NCBI GenBank assembly: GCA_020635035.1
Contig: JACKAO010000001.1
Span: 434,001 to 498,000 of the forward strand
DNA from: Calditrichia bacterium
GTDB taxonomy: Bacteria > Calditrichota > Calditrichia > Calditrichales > J004
Reading direction: 5' to 3'
DNA length: 64,000 bases
Positions within the stretch are counted from its first letter, which is position 1. Every line of letters starts with the position of its first letter. The notes beneath the pieces are model-generated. The model was not told where the DNA came from. It made no database searches and was given only the letters and a program-made list of their open reading frames with translations. Below are positions 43,568-52,350 of this stretch, piece after piece. The translations under genes were made by a program, and so were the position numbers.

Positions 43568-44782
43568 CTATTTTAAAAGATGCTTTACTCTTTCAATATC
43601 TGCGTCAACAGAATCAGCCGGCTTTATTTGAAGTATTTTGCAGATAAGTGCATAAACATCAATATTTAAGAAAGTATCTGCTGTAAGATTCTTTTTAAAA
43701 CCGGGTCCGCTGGCAACAAAGATTCCCTGCATTTCTGGTATTTCATTATCATATCCATGAACACCCACAGAATATGTTGATTTTCCGCTTAAAAAATAAT
43801 AACCCGGATCAGCAAGGATAATTATATCGCCAATTAGTGGATTCTTGCTGAAATGAAATCGGCCGGGTAATTCTGATTTCCAGTATACATTATATCCTGA
43901 AGCATTCTGCTTTAAAGCAGAATATATTTTTTCAAGAGAATCTTCAGATGCAAAAATTGAATAAATGGGATCATATCCCTGCAACGTATAATTAAATCCT
44001 TTTAGAATTTCGGGCAAATTGATTGCATTCTCTTTTTTTGTTTCAAGCATTCCATGATCTGTTAAAAGAATAATATTGGTCGAATCTGTAAGGTTATGCT
44101 CAGCGACTACCGAAAGTAATTTTGATAACGTTTTATCCAGTTTTACAAGCGCAGAATCGAGTTGCGGTGAATCCGGGCCATATTTATGACCATTATCGTC
44201 CAGATCTGCAAAATAAAGCATCAGTAAATGCGGACGATCAATGAGTGGTAAATCAAGCCATTTATCAATCATGGCGATGCGTTCATCATGCGGCATATGG
44301 TGATTATAATCCAGGCTGTATGTTGGCCTGCGTTTATACACTTCTGAACCAACCCAAAAGACGGAACCACTTTTGATTCCCTGTTCCTGCGCCGTAAACC
44401 AAATCGGAATTCCTTTGTACCATTTGTCCTGTTTAACAGAATCGTCTTTTTTAATCCGGTAGGAATCTCCACTTGCGGGGTCTATAAAATTATTAAATAT
44501 TATACCATGATTCTCAGGATACATTCCGGTTATAATAGAATAATGATTAGGAAATGTTTTTGTTGGAAAACAGGATTTAAGTGATTTAGCCCGTACACCC
44601 TGATCAATAAGTGACTGCACTGTAGGAGTCAAACCGCGATCGATATAATCATAACGGCAGGCATCCCAGGAAATCAGAATGACGTATGGTTTATCTTCAC
44701 CTGCTTTGAGATCGGTGATCGTAAAAAAAAAGGCGAGAAATAAGAAAAGCCTTATTTTCCCGCCGTTTTGTAAAAAATGCAT
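43568..44782 (-). CDS. Secreted nucleotide pyrophosphatase/phosphodiesterase-like enzyme
   Basis: The 404-residue protein of the alkaline phosphatase superfamily has a signal peptide (RLFLFLAFFFTITDLKAG). Metal and nucleophile motifs are ILISWDACRYDYI, FPTKTFPNHYSIITGMYPENHG (with Thr nucleophile), LYFADLDDNGHKYGP, ILLTDHGM and GVHGYDN. This layout is that of the ENPP/PC-1 family, which hydrolyses phosphodiesters or pyrophosphates of nucleotides. It should act in the periplasm or outside. It is the last gene after a TonB receptor, secreted FlgD-tailed protein and PorV-like barrel, 11 nt behind the latter. The precise substrate is unknown. Confidence 0.88.
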   Translation of the reverse strand: MHFLQNGGKIRLFLFLAFFFTITDLKAGEDKPYVILISWDACRYDYIDRGLTPTVQSLIDQGVRAKSLKSCFPTKTFPNHYSIITGMYPENHGIIFNNFIDPASGDSYRIKKDDSVKQDKWYKGIPIWFTAQEQGIKSGSVFWVGSEVYKRRPTYSLDYNHHMPHDERIAMIDKWLDLPLIDRPHLLMLYFADLDDNGHKYGPDSPQLDSALVKLDKTLSKLLSVVAEHNLTDSTNIILLTDHGMLETKKENAINLPEILKGFNYTLQGYDPIYSIFASEDSLEKIYSALKQNASGYNVYWKSELPGRFHFSKNPLIGDIIILADPGYYFLSGKSTYSVGVHGYDNEIPEMQGIFVASGPGFKKNLTADTFLNIDVYALICKILQIKPADSVDADIERVKHLLK

Positions 44783-44793
44783 ACCTGAACCTT

Positions 44794-45831
44794 TTAAAAA
44801 CTTACACCAAAGGCAACATGGTGTACTATGTCAAGAACTCCAAAATCCTGGTAAGCGTAGTCAATCTTAATTTTCATATCACCACCAAGACCATAAAGAA
44901 CTCCCGCACCAAATGTTAAGCCCTGTTCTGTATCTTTTTCAAAAAGTGATTTATAACCAAAACGCAGAAATGCCTGCTCATTTAAAGAATACTCGACACC
45001 GGAATTGACATATTCTGTGTGATCATTAGGATGAACGGCATCAAAAGCTAAAGTAAGCCTTGAATGGCCTTCTTTAATAAGATCTGCAGCAACACCAACT
45101 CTGAACAGAAGCGGCAAATCAAATGAATCCAGATCGTATTTTGCACTGATCAGGTTTCCGTCACCAGAACCTACACTGATAATTTCCAGCACATCACGTC
45201 CATCCATTTTCATTTTACTGCCAAAGTTAAAAACACTGGCTCCCATCCTGAACTCATTTAATATGTTGATTCGGTACAGAACACCCATATCAAAAGCAAA
45301 ACCGGTTGCAGTGGAATGCCAGATAGATTCCTGGATATATTTGGCGTTAAAACCGATTGAAAAACGATCTGTTAAATTACGGGCATAACTCAATCCAAAG
45401 GATAACCCACCGGCATCAAATAATTCTCCGCTTCCGGTTGGATCAACCTCTGTACGAACAGGTTCATCTTCGATTGCATTAAGAGACGAAAAACTCACTG
45501 CAACTGTACCGAATTCTGGTATCATAAGTGCTGCAGTAGCAACAGAAAGTTTAATATCTGCGAACCAGTTAATATGATTAAATACAGCTTCACCATTCCC
45601 TGTTAAAGATGCTAATCCTGCCGGATTCCAATAAACAGCGTTAATATCTGTAGCAGACGCTATGTATGCCCCACCCATGCCTATGGCTCTGGGACCCACG
45701 TCAATTTTCAGGAACTGCGCAGCCGTAGTACCTGTTTTTTGCAGATTTTGCGAAAAGACAGGCAGCGCAGAAAAAAGAATTATGCTGATCGCAGCATAAA
45801 TTTGCGAAAGTTTAAATAATCGTGTTTTCAT
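44794..45831 (-). CDS. PorV/PorQ-family outer-membrane beta-barrel protein
   Basis: The 345-residue protein has a signal peptide (ISIILFSALPVFSQN) and the PorV/UPF0164 start QFLKIDVGPRAIGMGGAYIASATDINAVYWNPAGLASL, which is diagnostic. Amphipathic beta strands fill the rest and the protein ends in aromatic VHHVAFGVSF. PorV in type IX secretion shuttles cargo from the translocon to the attachment complex. It lies 11 nt after the gene of a large secreted protein with a FlgD-like tail, its likely client. The family call is strong; participation in secretion is inferred from context. Confidence 0.88.
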   Translation of the reverse strand: MKTRLFKLSQIYAAISIILFSALPVFSQNLQKTGTTAAQFLKIDVGPRAIGMGGAYIASATDINAVYWNPAGLASLTGNGEAVFNHINWFADIKLSVATAALMIPEFGTVAVSFSSLNAIEDEPVRTEVDPTGSGELFDAGGLSFGLSYARNLTDRFSIGFNAKYIQESIWHSTATGFAFDMGVLYRINILNEFRMGASVFNFGSKMKMDGRDVLEIISVGSGDGNLISAKYDLDSFDLPLLFRVGVAADLIKEGHSRLTLAFDAVHPNDHTEYVNSGVEYSLNEQAFLRFGYKSLFEKDTEQGLTFGAGVLYGLGGDMKIKIDYAYQDFGVLDIVHHVAFGVSF

Positions 45832-45842
45832 ATCGCCCCCGT

Positions 45843-48800
45843 CTACTTAATTAATGCAAATTTAACGATTTTTTCACCAACCCCTGGTGCATCTATATGC
45901 GCTATATAAACACCATAGGCAACGGTAAAACCATCTGTACTTAATAAATTCCAGTACTCCCGACCTGATTCCAAACTGGTGTCATGATGCAATGTCCGCA
46001 CAAGGTTACCACTTAAATTGAATATTTTTATGGTGCATTGCGGTGGCAGGTTTTCAAAATAGATCCTGCGTTCTCCCCTTTGCTGACCCGGAATTTTTGT
46101 TGTGGGCTCAATTGTACTAAATGCAACATAAGGATTAGGCACAACATAAATATCATCCAACTGTGTCTTTGCTTTTGCAGCACTGAATTGCGGCGCCGTT
46201 GTATTTATTTTATATACGTCATCTTCAGTAAATGGCCTGTACGTACCAATAAAAAGTGTATCACCATCTGTAGGAATATTTACAGAATCGGTTGGAAGGC
46301 CGATTGTAACGGTCCATGTTATAGTGTCCTGCGGCGTTCCTGCTGAGCCTGGTTTGAAAAGGATCATTCCTTCTCCCGGATCCCAAGTTTCGCTGCGAGT
46401 CGCTTCGTTCAGATAAGTGATAATCGGTTCATCGGCTCCCTGGAAGACATAACGTACTTTATAATTAACCGGAACTCTTTTAGGTCCAGCGATTACGGCA
46501 GTATCAATGTTTTCAGATGAAAAGATTATCTGGTATTCACCTAATTCTTCAAATCGTTTTACTGGCCCTAATCGCGCCGGTATAACATTAAAAGTCAAAT
46601 TCGATTTACTTCCGGCTGTCCAACCTGATGTTTCAAAGTCAATTCCTGGTTCTGAATCATCATTAACCAGCAGATTCATTCCATCAAAAACAGGGTTGGA
46701 ATCTTCACCATTCAAAGCAAGACTCTGGAATACAGGATAATATCTGAATGTCGCATTAAACTCGGTATTATTCGGCATAGATGAATTTCCAGTCCGGCGG
46801 ATTGTCCCTTTGTTCAATTCCAGAACATAGTCAACATCCCTTTTATATTCGGTGCCGGAACCATCTTTTACCGACAGAAATTCATCATCACTGATATTTG
46901 TGTAAGTTAGTGTTGTAAAATTAGTATCTATCAATGTAAAAGTATCAAAAACCGGATTTTCATTAATAACAGAAAAGTTTTTCTTGGGAATACGTTCACC
47001 CTTAACCGTCATGCTGTCATCAAAGAATATCTCATACTGACCATCTTCCTGCAGATTGAGTTCTTCAAAAACTTCAAGATTAACATCACCGGATGCTATG
47101 CCGGATTCATGAACAATATTGTTTGATCCAACACCTGCATCAACAAACCCACTGGATCTTGGTCCGGGAATTACACTAACTGTATTCCTGTCAAATTCCA
47201 ATACAGATGTTACAGGATCTACTGTTATCTTTTTTGTTGTTTCAGATGGCGGCACTTTAACACTATCGCCATGATCATAGGCAACAACTGCATAATAATA
47301 TGTCTGTCCGTTTATGACATTATTAGAATCCACATAAGAATGCCTTAAACCCGTATTATTTCCAAGAAAATACTGGATTCCCCTGTTCGCATAAGGAACG
47401 GGATGATAGCCTTTCCACCAATCGTCAATGCTGTCGTCATATTCACCATTTATATTGACATCACTGTAAGGTTCTCCGGAATCATATTTACCGTTTGCAT
47501 TTGTGTCAGTATAGGGTTCAGGACGTTTATCCACATCAAATCGTGCTGATGTGCCATCTGCGGCTTCCAGTGGTTCAGATAGAAAACTTGATCCTTTACC
47601 ATCAGTGATTGTCTGTACATCCTGGAAATCCGGTTCTGTACTTCTGTATATCACATAACCTTCAAAGTCTTTTCCTGTAAGCGGATCAATGCTTTCTTCA
47701 GCACGGGTATCCCAATATAATGTTACTTTTTGATCACCCGGTACTGCTCTTACAGTTGGCTTTTCCGGTGGCTTAAAGAAGCGATAGTTCTGGTTATAGA
47801 TAGTTTGCACGGTTTCAGCAGTTGTTAACAGATCATCCAGGTTTTCACCCATGATCAAAGCCATCGAGATGCGTTTTGTTTCGCCTTTTTTTAAAGAGAT
47901 ATAACCTGAACCAAAGATAAAGACAAGGTCATCGTCCTGGGTAATATCGCCAAACCCGTCATAACCATTTGTATTATTAACAGTCTGTTCATTTGCCCGC
48001 ATACGGTTCCACATACTTACATCATTGGAAACCTGGTCATCATTCCATGTCCAGCTGTTAAAGCTGGTTAAACCAATCTGGTCAACTTCATCAAGGTCAG
48101 TCAGTTCAAAATTAGGCTCACCGGGTAAAAGCGGATCGAGCGGATCACCCGCTGTTGGCTGACGGTCGCCTTCTCCTTCATCAAAGGTACCGGGCACTCC
48201 GTCTTTTCCAACATCATGCACATCCGGATCCCAGTCACCATCGTTATCAATGCCATCATCCTGGCGTTCATCGATCATCCCGTCACCATCATTGTCAAAA
48301 TTATCATCAGAGTCACCGGGACTTTCAAGGAATTTACATGCCAGGTAACCGGTTGGCAGGCCAAGTGCACCTTCTCCATCCGGATCCCAGAAATAAACCA
48401 TACTGCGCGAGTAAACAGGAATATTATCCACATCTACATCTGGTGTTGAATAGGGCGGGATGAAAAATCCCCAGTCATCATCGTTATCTGTATCTGTACC
48501 AAAAGCTCCAAGATCCGGGTCACCATAGATACCAAAAATCAGTGAATCAAGGTCTTTGTCGCTGGTATTGGTTACTGTGTAGATAAAAAAGATTGTGTTT
48601 TCTGCAAGTGCATTACTCCACTGAAAGGCACGCCCTTCAACCTGGATACCTAATCCACGGCGCGATGTATCGCTGTCAAAAGGATAATAATTAAACTCCT
48701 TGTTATCACGATCATCCATCACCCAGAGTACTTCCTGATCAGCATTGGTTGTGTTTTGTGACAAATATCCGGGCCAGACATATTGGCCTAAAGTTGGATT

Positions 48801-49406
48801 GTACCATTCACGTGGCCAGCTGTCAGGTTTTCCATCACCATCTTTATCAGGGGCGGGATTGGATGCCATATCTTCCTGATCCGGGTCAGCGTAGCCAGGC
48901 AGTGGCTGAAACTGCCATAACTCCCCTGTATCAGGATTTCTTTCAGGTTTTGCACTTGGATATTCATTCAGTGCATCAGACACAATGAACAGAGTTTTTT
49001 CCGGATTAGTGGCATCCGGTACTGCTCCTGCAAAAATCGGCGTAAACTGAAAAATATAGGAAAGTGTCCGCCAAACGACATTATTAACTCCACGTATACC
49101 ACCGTAACCCGGACCTATACCGCCGTAATTATAGACTTCTGTGGCAATTTTATTACCATTCATAAAATAAGATTTACGGTCTTCCAGAGCAGTAGTTTTT
49201 TCCAGTGATTGAGACTCTGACTGCGCTTTCTTGTTTACCGTTTTGTCTGATTTTTTTGCTTTTTCCATCTGCTTTTGCAGCAAATCCTTAACAGCCTGAT
49301 GTTCTTTGTTGCGTTGAACCTGGTCTACCGTTTGGCTGAATCCTGCTGTGAGAAAAGAAAACAGAAGAGCAAAAATATACAGGATGGATAATTTTTTTTG
49401 TTTCAT
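45843..49406 (-). CDS. Large secreted protein with Ca-binding-like repeats and FlgD-like tail
   Basis: The 1187-residue protein has a signal peptide (LSILYIFALLFSFLTAGFSQ) and a charged region to about residue 80. The body contains Asp-rich calcium-type loops such as DKDGDGKPD, DNDGDGMIDE, DTNANGKYDSGEP and DVNINGEYDD, and a fibronectin-III-like module (KPTVRAVPGDQKVTLYWDTR). The last about 95 residues (NPYVAFSTIE, then TIKIFNLSGNLVRTL and FTVAYGVYIAHIDA) form the FlgD-like domain that marks type IX secretion cargo. GGAGAA precedes the ATG. It is between the TonB receptor and PorV-like genes. No catalytic motif is visible. Confidence 0.85.
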   Translation of the reverse strand: MKQKKLSILYIFALLFSFLTAGFSQTVDQVQRNKEHQAVKDLLQKQMEKAKKSDKTVNKKAQSESQSLEKTTALEDRKSYFMNGNKIATEVYNYGGIGPGYGGIRGVNNVVWRTLSYIFQFTPIFAGAVPDATNPEKTLFIVSDALNEYPSAKPERNPDTGELWQFQPLPGYADPDQEDMASNPAPDKDGDGKPDSWPREWYNPTLGQYVWPGYLSQNTTNADQEVLWVMDDRDNKEFNYYPFDSDTSRRGLGIQVEGRAFQWSNALAENTIFFIYTVTNTSDKDLDSLIFGIYGDPDLGAFGTDTDNDDDWGFFIPPYSTPDVDVDNIPVYSRSMVYFWDPDGEGALGLPTGYLACKFLESPGDSDDNFDNDGDGMIDERQDDGIDNDGDWDPDVHDVGKDGVPGTFDEGEGDRQPTAGDPLDPLLPGEPNFELTDLDEVDQIGLTSFNSWTWNDDQVSNDVSMWNRMRANEQTVNNTNGYDGFGDITQDDDLVFIFGSGYISLKKGETKRISMALIMGENLDDLLTTAETVQTIYNQNYRFFKPPEKPTVRAVPGDQKVTLYWDTRAEESIDPLTGKDFEGYVIYRSTEPDFQDVQTITDGKGSSFLSEPLEAADGTSARFDVDKRPEPYTDTNANGKYDSGEPYSDVNINGEYDDSIDDWWKGYHPVPYANRGIQYFLGNNTGLRHSYVDSNNVINGQTYYYAVVAYDHGDSVKVPPSETTKKITVDPVTSVLEFDRNTVSVIPGPRSSGFVDAGVGSNNIVHESGIASGDVNLEVFEELNLQEDGQYEIFFDDSMTVKGERIPKKNFSVINENPVFDTFTLIDTNFTTLTYTNISDDEFLSVKDGSGTEYKRDVDYVLELNKGTIRRTGNSSMPNNTEFNATFRYYPVFQSLALNGEDSNPVFDGMNLLVNDDSEPGIDFETSGWTAGSKSNLTFNVIPARLGPVKRFEELGEYQIIFSSENIDTAVIAGPKRVPVNYKVRYVFQGADEPIITYLNEATRSETWDPGEGMILFKPGSAGTPQDTITWTVTIGLPTDSVNIPTDGDTLFIGTYRPFTEDDVYKINTTAPQFSAAKAKTQLDDIYVVPNPYVAFSTIEPTTKIPGQQRGERRIYFENLPPQCTIKIFNLSGNLVRTLHHDTSLESGREYWNLLSTDGFTVAYGVYIAHIDAPGVGEKIVKFALIK

Positions 49407-49424
49407 TTAACTTCTCCGCTAGAA

Positions 49425-52187
49425 TTAAAATTGAAAACTTAAGCCCAGTCTCACTTCCCGTGGCGGCAAATAATATGCTGGATTTGTAAAATATTCATCT
49501 GATGATTTTACAGCAGGAATACGTTCAGAAAGCTCATTCGTCGCTTTAGGCCCGCTTTTTGTCTGCTCGAGAGAGTAATCTGCTGTACCTGTGTCGTTAT
49601 ACACCAGACGTTCGTTCAATGTATCAAACAGGTTAAATACTTTTAGGAAAACAGCTACATCAAAGTCAGCTACTTTAAAATACTTTTCCGCCAGTAAATC
49701 AACAGTTATTTGAGTTGGCTTACGCTCACTATTGGTTCTCAATATAACTTTTCTTTTAAATAATTCCGGTGTATATGGTAAACCTGTACCAAATTTTCCG
49801 ATAATGGATGTATTCCAGTCTTTTGTTCTGCCCAGCGAAATTGTGGAATTAAGTGTGTGCGACTGATCCCAGCTAAGGTAAACCGGAATTTTTTCACTCT
49901 GCCGGCCCGATTGAGTATCAATAAAAAATGCATCTGCACCTACTTCGTTACCTTCGGCTACCTGAAATGTATAATCCAGTGATGCCCTTACAAGGTCATT
50001 CCCAAAACGCTGTTTGATGAATGAAAGAATAATACCTTTAATATTTCCATAATCCTGGTTCACATAGCGGTAGTATGTTTCATCATCACTGATACGAATT
50101 TGCTGAATTGCAAGCAGATCACGAACGTCTTTATAAAAACCGGTAACAATTAAGGAAAGATTATCTCCAAACTGTTGCTGCAGCCCTAATTCGTATGTGA
50201 CGGTTTTTTCAGGATTCAGATTAGCATTCCCAAAAGTTGGCGTCCCTGCTCCCAACTGATACTTGAAATCAGGATTGGTATACAGGTATTGAAATGGCGG
50301 CATCTGGAAAAAATGGCCATACGAAAAGTGAATAGCCCCTTTTTCTGAAATTTTAAAAGAAACACCAAGACGCGGGCTTAACTGATATTTGCCACTGCTA
50401 TTATCCAATAATGCATTTTTATCTACTGTTGTTGGCAGCGTTGCACTATATGGTGAAGGATACAGTGTGTTGGTGGAATATTGTGACTGAGCATCAAAAT
50501 AGTCGAAACGCAATCCCAGGTTAAGAACCAGGTATTCAAATTCCATTTTATCCTGAACATAGGCTGAAAATTCAACAGGATTTTTTGAATAGCGATCATG
50601 GTAAACACTTGCAAGGCTGGCAATGGTAGCAACAGGGTTTGTAACGGAATCACGAAGAACATCAAAATCTTCAAAATCCAGTTCGTGATATTTATAATCC
50701 ATCCCAAACTTTAATTCGTGACGGTTATCCAGCTGACTGGTAAGATCAAATTTAATGCCTGTTGTTTTTGTTCTTTGGTAAAAATGCCCATTCTGTGTTC
50801 CGCCTGCCAGAAACGTAAAGGGAGCGGCAGGAGTAAGTTTATGATCCGGCTGGTACCTTGGATCAGCTGTATAATCAGTGTAATCAAGCCCCGGATAATA
50901 ATTAACATCATCCCCATTGCTATCCAGCAGCGGATATAAATATCTTTTAAAATCACTGAAGTTATAGGATCCGCGTAAGGTGTAAAATGTTTTTGGATTA
51001 AGAATATGTTTTATTTCGATTGAATTTAATACACCCAGTTCATAGCGATGGTAATTTGCATCCGGATTGTATTTAAAATCGTGGTTGTAGCTTTCATAAT
51101 TGGCATTTGAAAAGACCACATCATAATTAATTTTAAAAACAGCACTTGGTTTGTAAGTGAGTTTTAAAGTGGATGTAAGGTCTTTACTGTACTGCATAGG
51201 GACATATTTATTATCACCCGAACTTGCAACAGTAATGTTATTAGGGTTTGTCGGATCTTTAAAAACAGAATCGGTCGGGAAATGTTCACGTTTTCCGTAA
51301 AGGTATCCTTCATCATTTTCATATCGACCGGAAAGGAAAAATGTCAGATAGTTTGACAATCCCGGTACGGGACCTCCCAAAGTAAATTCTGATACATAAT
51401 TTGCAACCGGAGAGAAAGCATCAATATGGTTAAAGATTCTGGTATGATCACTTAAATGATCCCCGCTGTAAAGAGTGACACTACCGGTAAGATCTGCCCC
51501 GCCTTCTTTGGTAACAGTATTTACAATACCGCTTAGGGCGTTTCCATATTCTGCATTAAAAGTACCGCTGACAACAGAAAGCTCCTGGATGGCGTTAGTT
51601 GCAACTTCAACAGAACGGCTGTTATCATAAGGGTTTGAAATGGACACACCATTAACATTGTAAGCAATCTCGGTGCTTCGCCCACCCCTGATATGCAGTT
51701 CGCCGCCGGCGCCCTGGATGATACCTGCCTGCAGAACAAGCAACTGACCAACGTCTTCAACCGGTAATGCCTGTATTTCTGCAGCGTTAATGGATGTTTG
51801 AGAAGAAGTAAGGTCGTTTCGTATCATCGGCCTTTCAGCTTCCACAACAACAACTTCGCCTTCCATAACTTCCGTTTTGAGCTGGAAATTAAGTTTTGTT
51901 GTAAAATCTGAGTTAACTTCAACATTGGTAACCATCTGCTTGGCATAACCAATTGTCTCAACTGTTACGTTATATACTCCGGGATTTATATTATTAATAA
52001 CATAAAATCCTTCGATATCAGTCGCAGCCCCAAGTGTTGTGCCCTCAATATAAACATTGGCAGCAACAACCGGTTCTCCTGAGACAGCTTCTGTAACAAT
52101 CCCGGAGATTTTACCTGTTGTACCACTGAATGCATTAGTACAAATGATAAATAAAAGCAGGATTGCATGCGTCGAGCGTCTAACCAT
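49425..52187 (-). CDS. TonB-dependent outer-membrane receptor
   Basis: The 920-residue protein has a signal peptide (HAILLLFIICTNAFS) and a carboxypeptidase-regulatory-like N-domain (KISGIVTEAVSGEPVVAANV, then ATDIEGFYVINNINPG). A TonB plug follows with IQALPVEDVGQLLVLQAG and GELHIRGGRSTEIAYNVNGV. A long beta-barrel has YGNALSGIVNTVTKEGG near its start and ends in VRLGLSFQF. The start ATG 52187 is fixed by GGAGGG 4 nt upstream; the in-frame region before it is untranslated leader. The substrate may be a peptide, glycan or metal chelate and is not evident. It opens the receptor/FlgD-protein/PorV/ENPP-like gene series. Confidence 0.93.
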   Translation of the reverse strand: MVRRSTHAILLLFIICTNAFSGTTGKISGIVTEAVSGEPVVAANVYIEGTTLGAATDIEGFYVINNINPGVYNVTVETIGYAKQMVTNVEVNSDFTTKLNFQLKTEVMEGEVVVVEAERPMIRNDLTSSQTSINAAEIQALPVEDVGQLLVLQAGIIQGAGGELHIRGGRSTEIAYNVNGVSISNPYDNSRSVEVATNAIQELSVVSGTFNAEYGNALSGIVNTVTKEGGADLTGSVTLYSGDHLSDHTRIFNHIDAFSPVANYVSEFTLGGPVPGLSNYLTFFLSGRYENDEGYLYGKREHFPTDSVFKDPTNPNNITVASSGDNKYVPMQYSKDLTSTLKLTYKPSAVFKINYDVVFSNANYESYNHDFKYNPDANYHRYELGVLNSIEIKHILNPKTFYTLRGSYNFSDFKRYLYPLLDSNGDDVNYYPGLDYTDYTADPRYQPDHKLTPAAPFTFLAGGTQNGHFYQRTKTTGIKFDLTSQLDNRHELKFGMDYKYHELDFEDFDVLRDSVTNPVATIASLASVYHDRYSKNPVEFSAYVQDKMEFEYLVLNLGLRFDYFDAQSQYSTNTLYPSPYSATLPTTVDKNALLDNSSGKYQLSPRLGVSFKISEKGAIHFSYGHFFQMPPFQYLYTNPDFKYQLGAGTPTFGNANLNPEKTVTYELGLQQQFGDNLSLIVTGFYKDVRDLLAIQQIRISDDETYYRYVNQDYGNIKGIILSFIKQRFGNDLVRASLDYTFQVAEGNEVGADAFFIDTQSGRQSEKIPVYLSWDQSHTLNSTISLGRTKDWNTSIIGKFGTGLPYTPELFKRKVILRTNSERKPTQITVDLLAEKYFKVADFDVAVFLKVFNLFDTLNERLVYNDTGTADYSLEQTKSGPKATNELSERIPAVKSSDEYFTNPAYYLPPREVRLGLSFQF

Positions 52188-52191
52188 TATA

Positions 52192-52197
52192 CCCTCC
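52192..52197 (-). promoter_or_regulatory. Ribosome site fixing the TonB receptor start
   Basis: GGAGGG on the minus strand lies 4 nt before ATG 52187. It rules out the in-frame upstream codon at 52310, whose product would carry 41 extra residues before the signal peptide. Confidence 0.8.
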
Positions 52198-52222
52198 GTA
52201 AAGTGTTCAAAAAAAGGAAAGG

Positions 52223-52245
52223 GATTGTTCAGGATCCAAACAATC
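52223..52245 (-). other. Hairpin in the TonB receptor leader
   Basis: A 7-bp inverted repeat GATTGTT/AACAATC (52223-52229 and 52239-52245) encloses a loop holding GGATCC. It lies about 36 nt before the receptor start. It has no U tract on its 3' side on the minus strand, so it is not an obvious terminator. It may be chance or a leader structure. Confidence 0.3.
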
Positions 52246-52350
52246 ATTGAAAAAAAATTTGTCAGGTCAAATTTGTTTTGAAAGATAACTAGATCAAAAC
52301 AGATAGACAATAAAAAAGCTTATGCATAAAATCAAATGAATTTTAGCATT

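Noticed and set aside
48155..48463. His/Arg-rich plus-strand frames opposite the large secreted protein
   Set aside because: The His-rich sequence is the reverse complement of Asp and Gly codons in calcium-type loops; not a gene.
47000..48500. Repeated Asp/Gly-rich coding segments taken for a DNA repeat or CRISPR
   Set aside because: The units vary in length and sequence and lie inside one protein gene; they are calcium-binding-type loops, not a CRISPR array.
52188..52310. 41-residue N-terminal extension of the TonB receptor
   Set aside because: It would precede the signal peptide; GGAGGG right before ATG 52187 fixes the real start.
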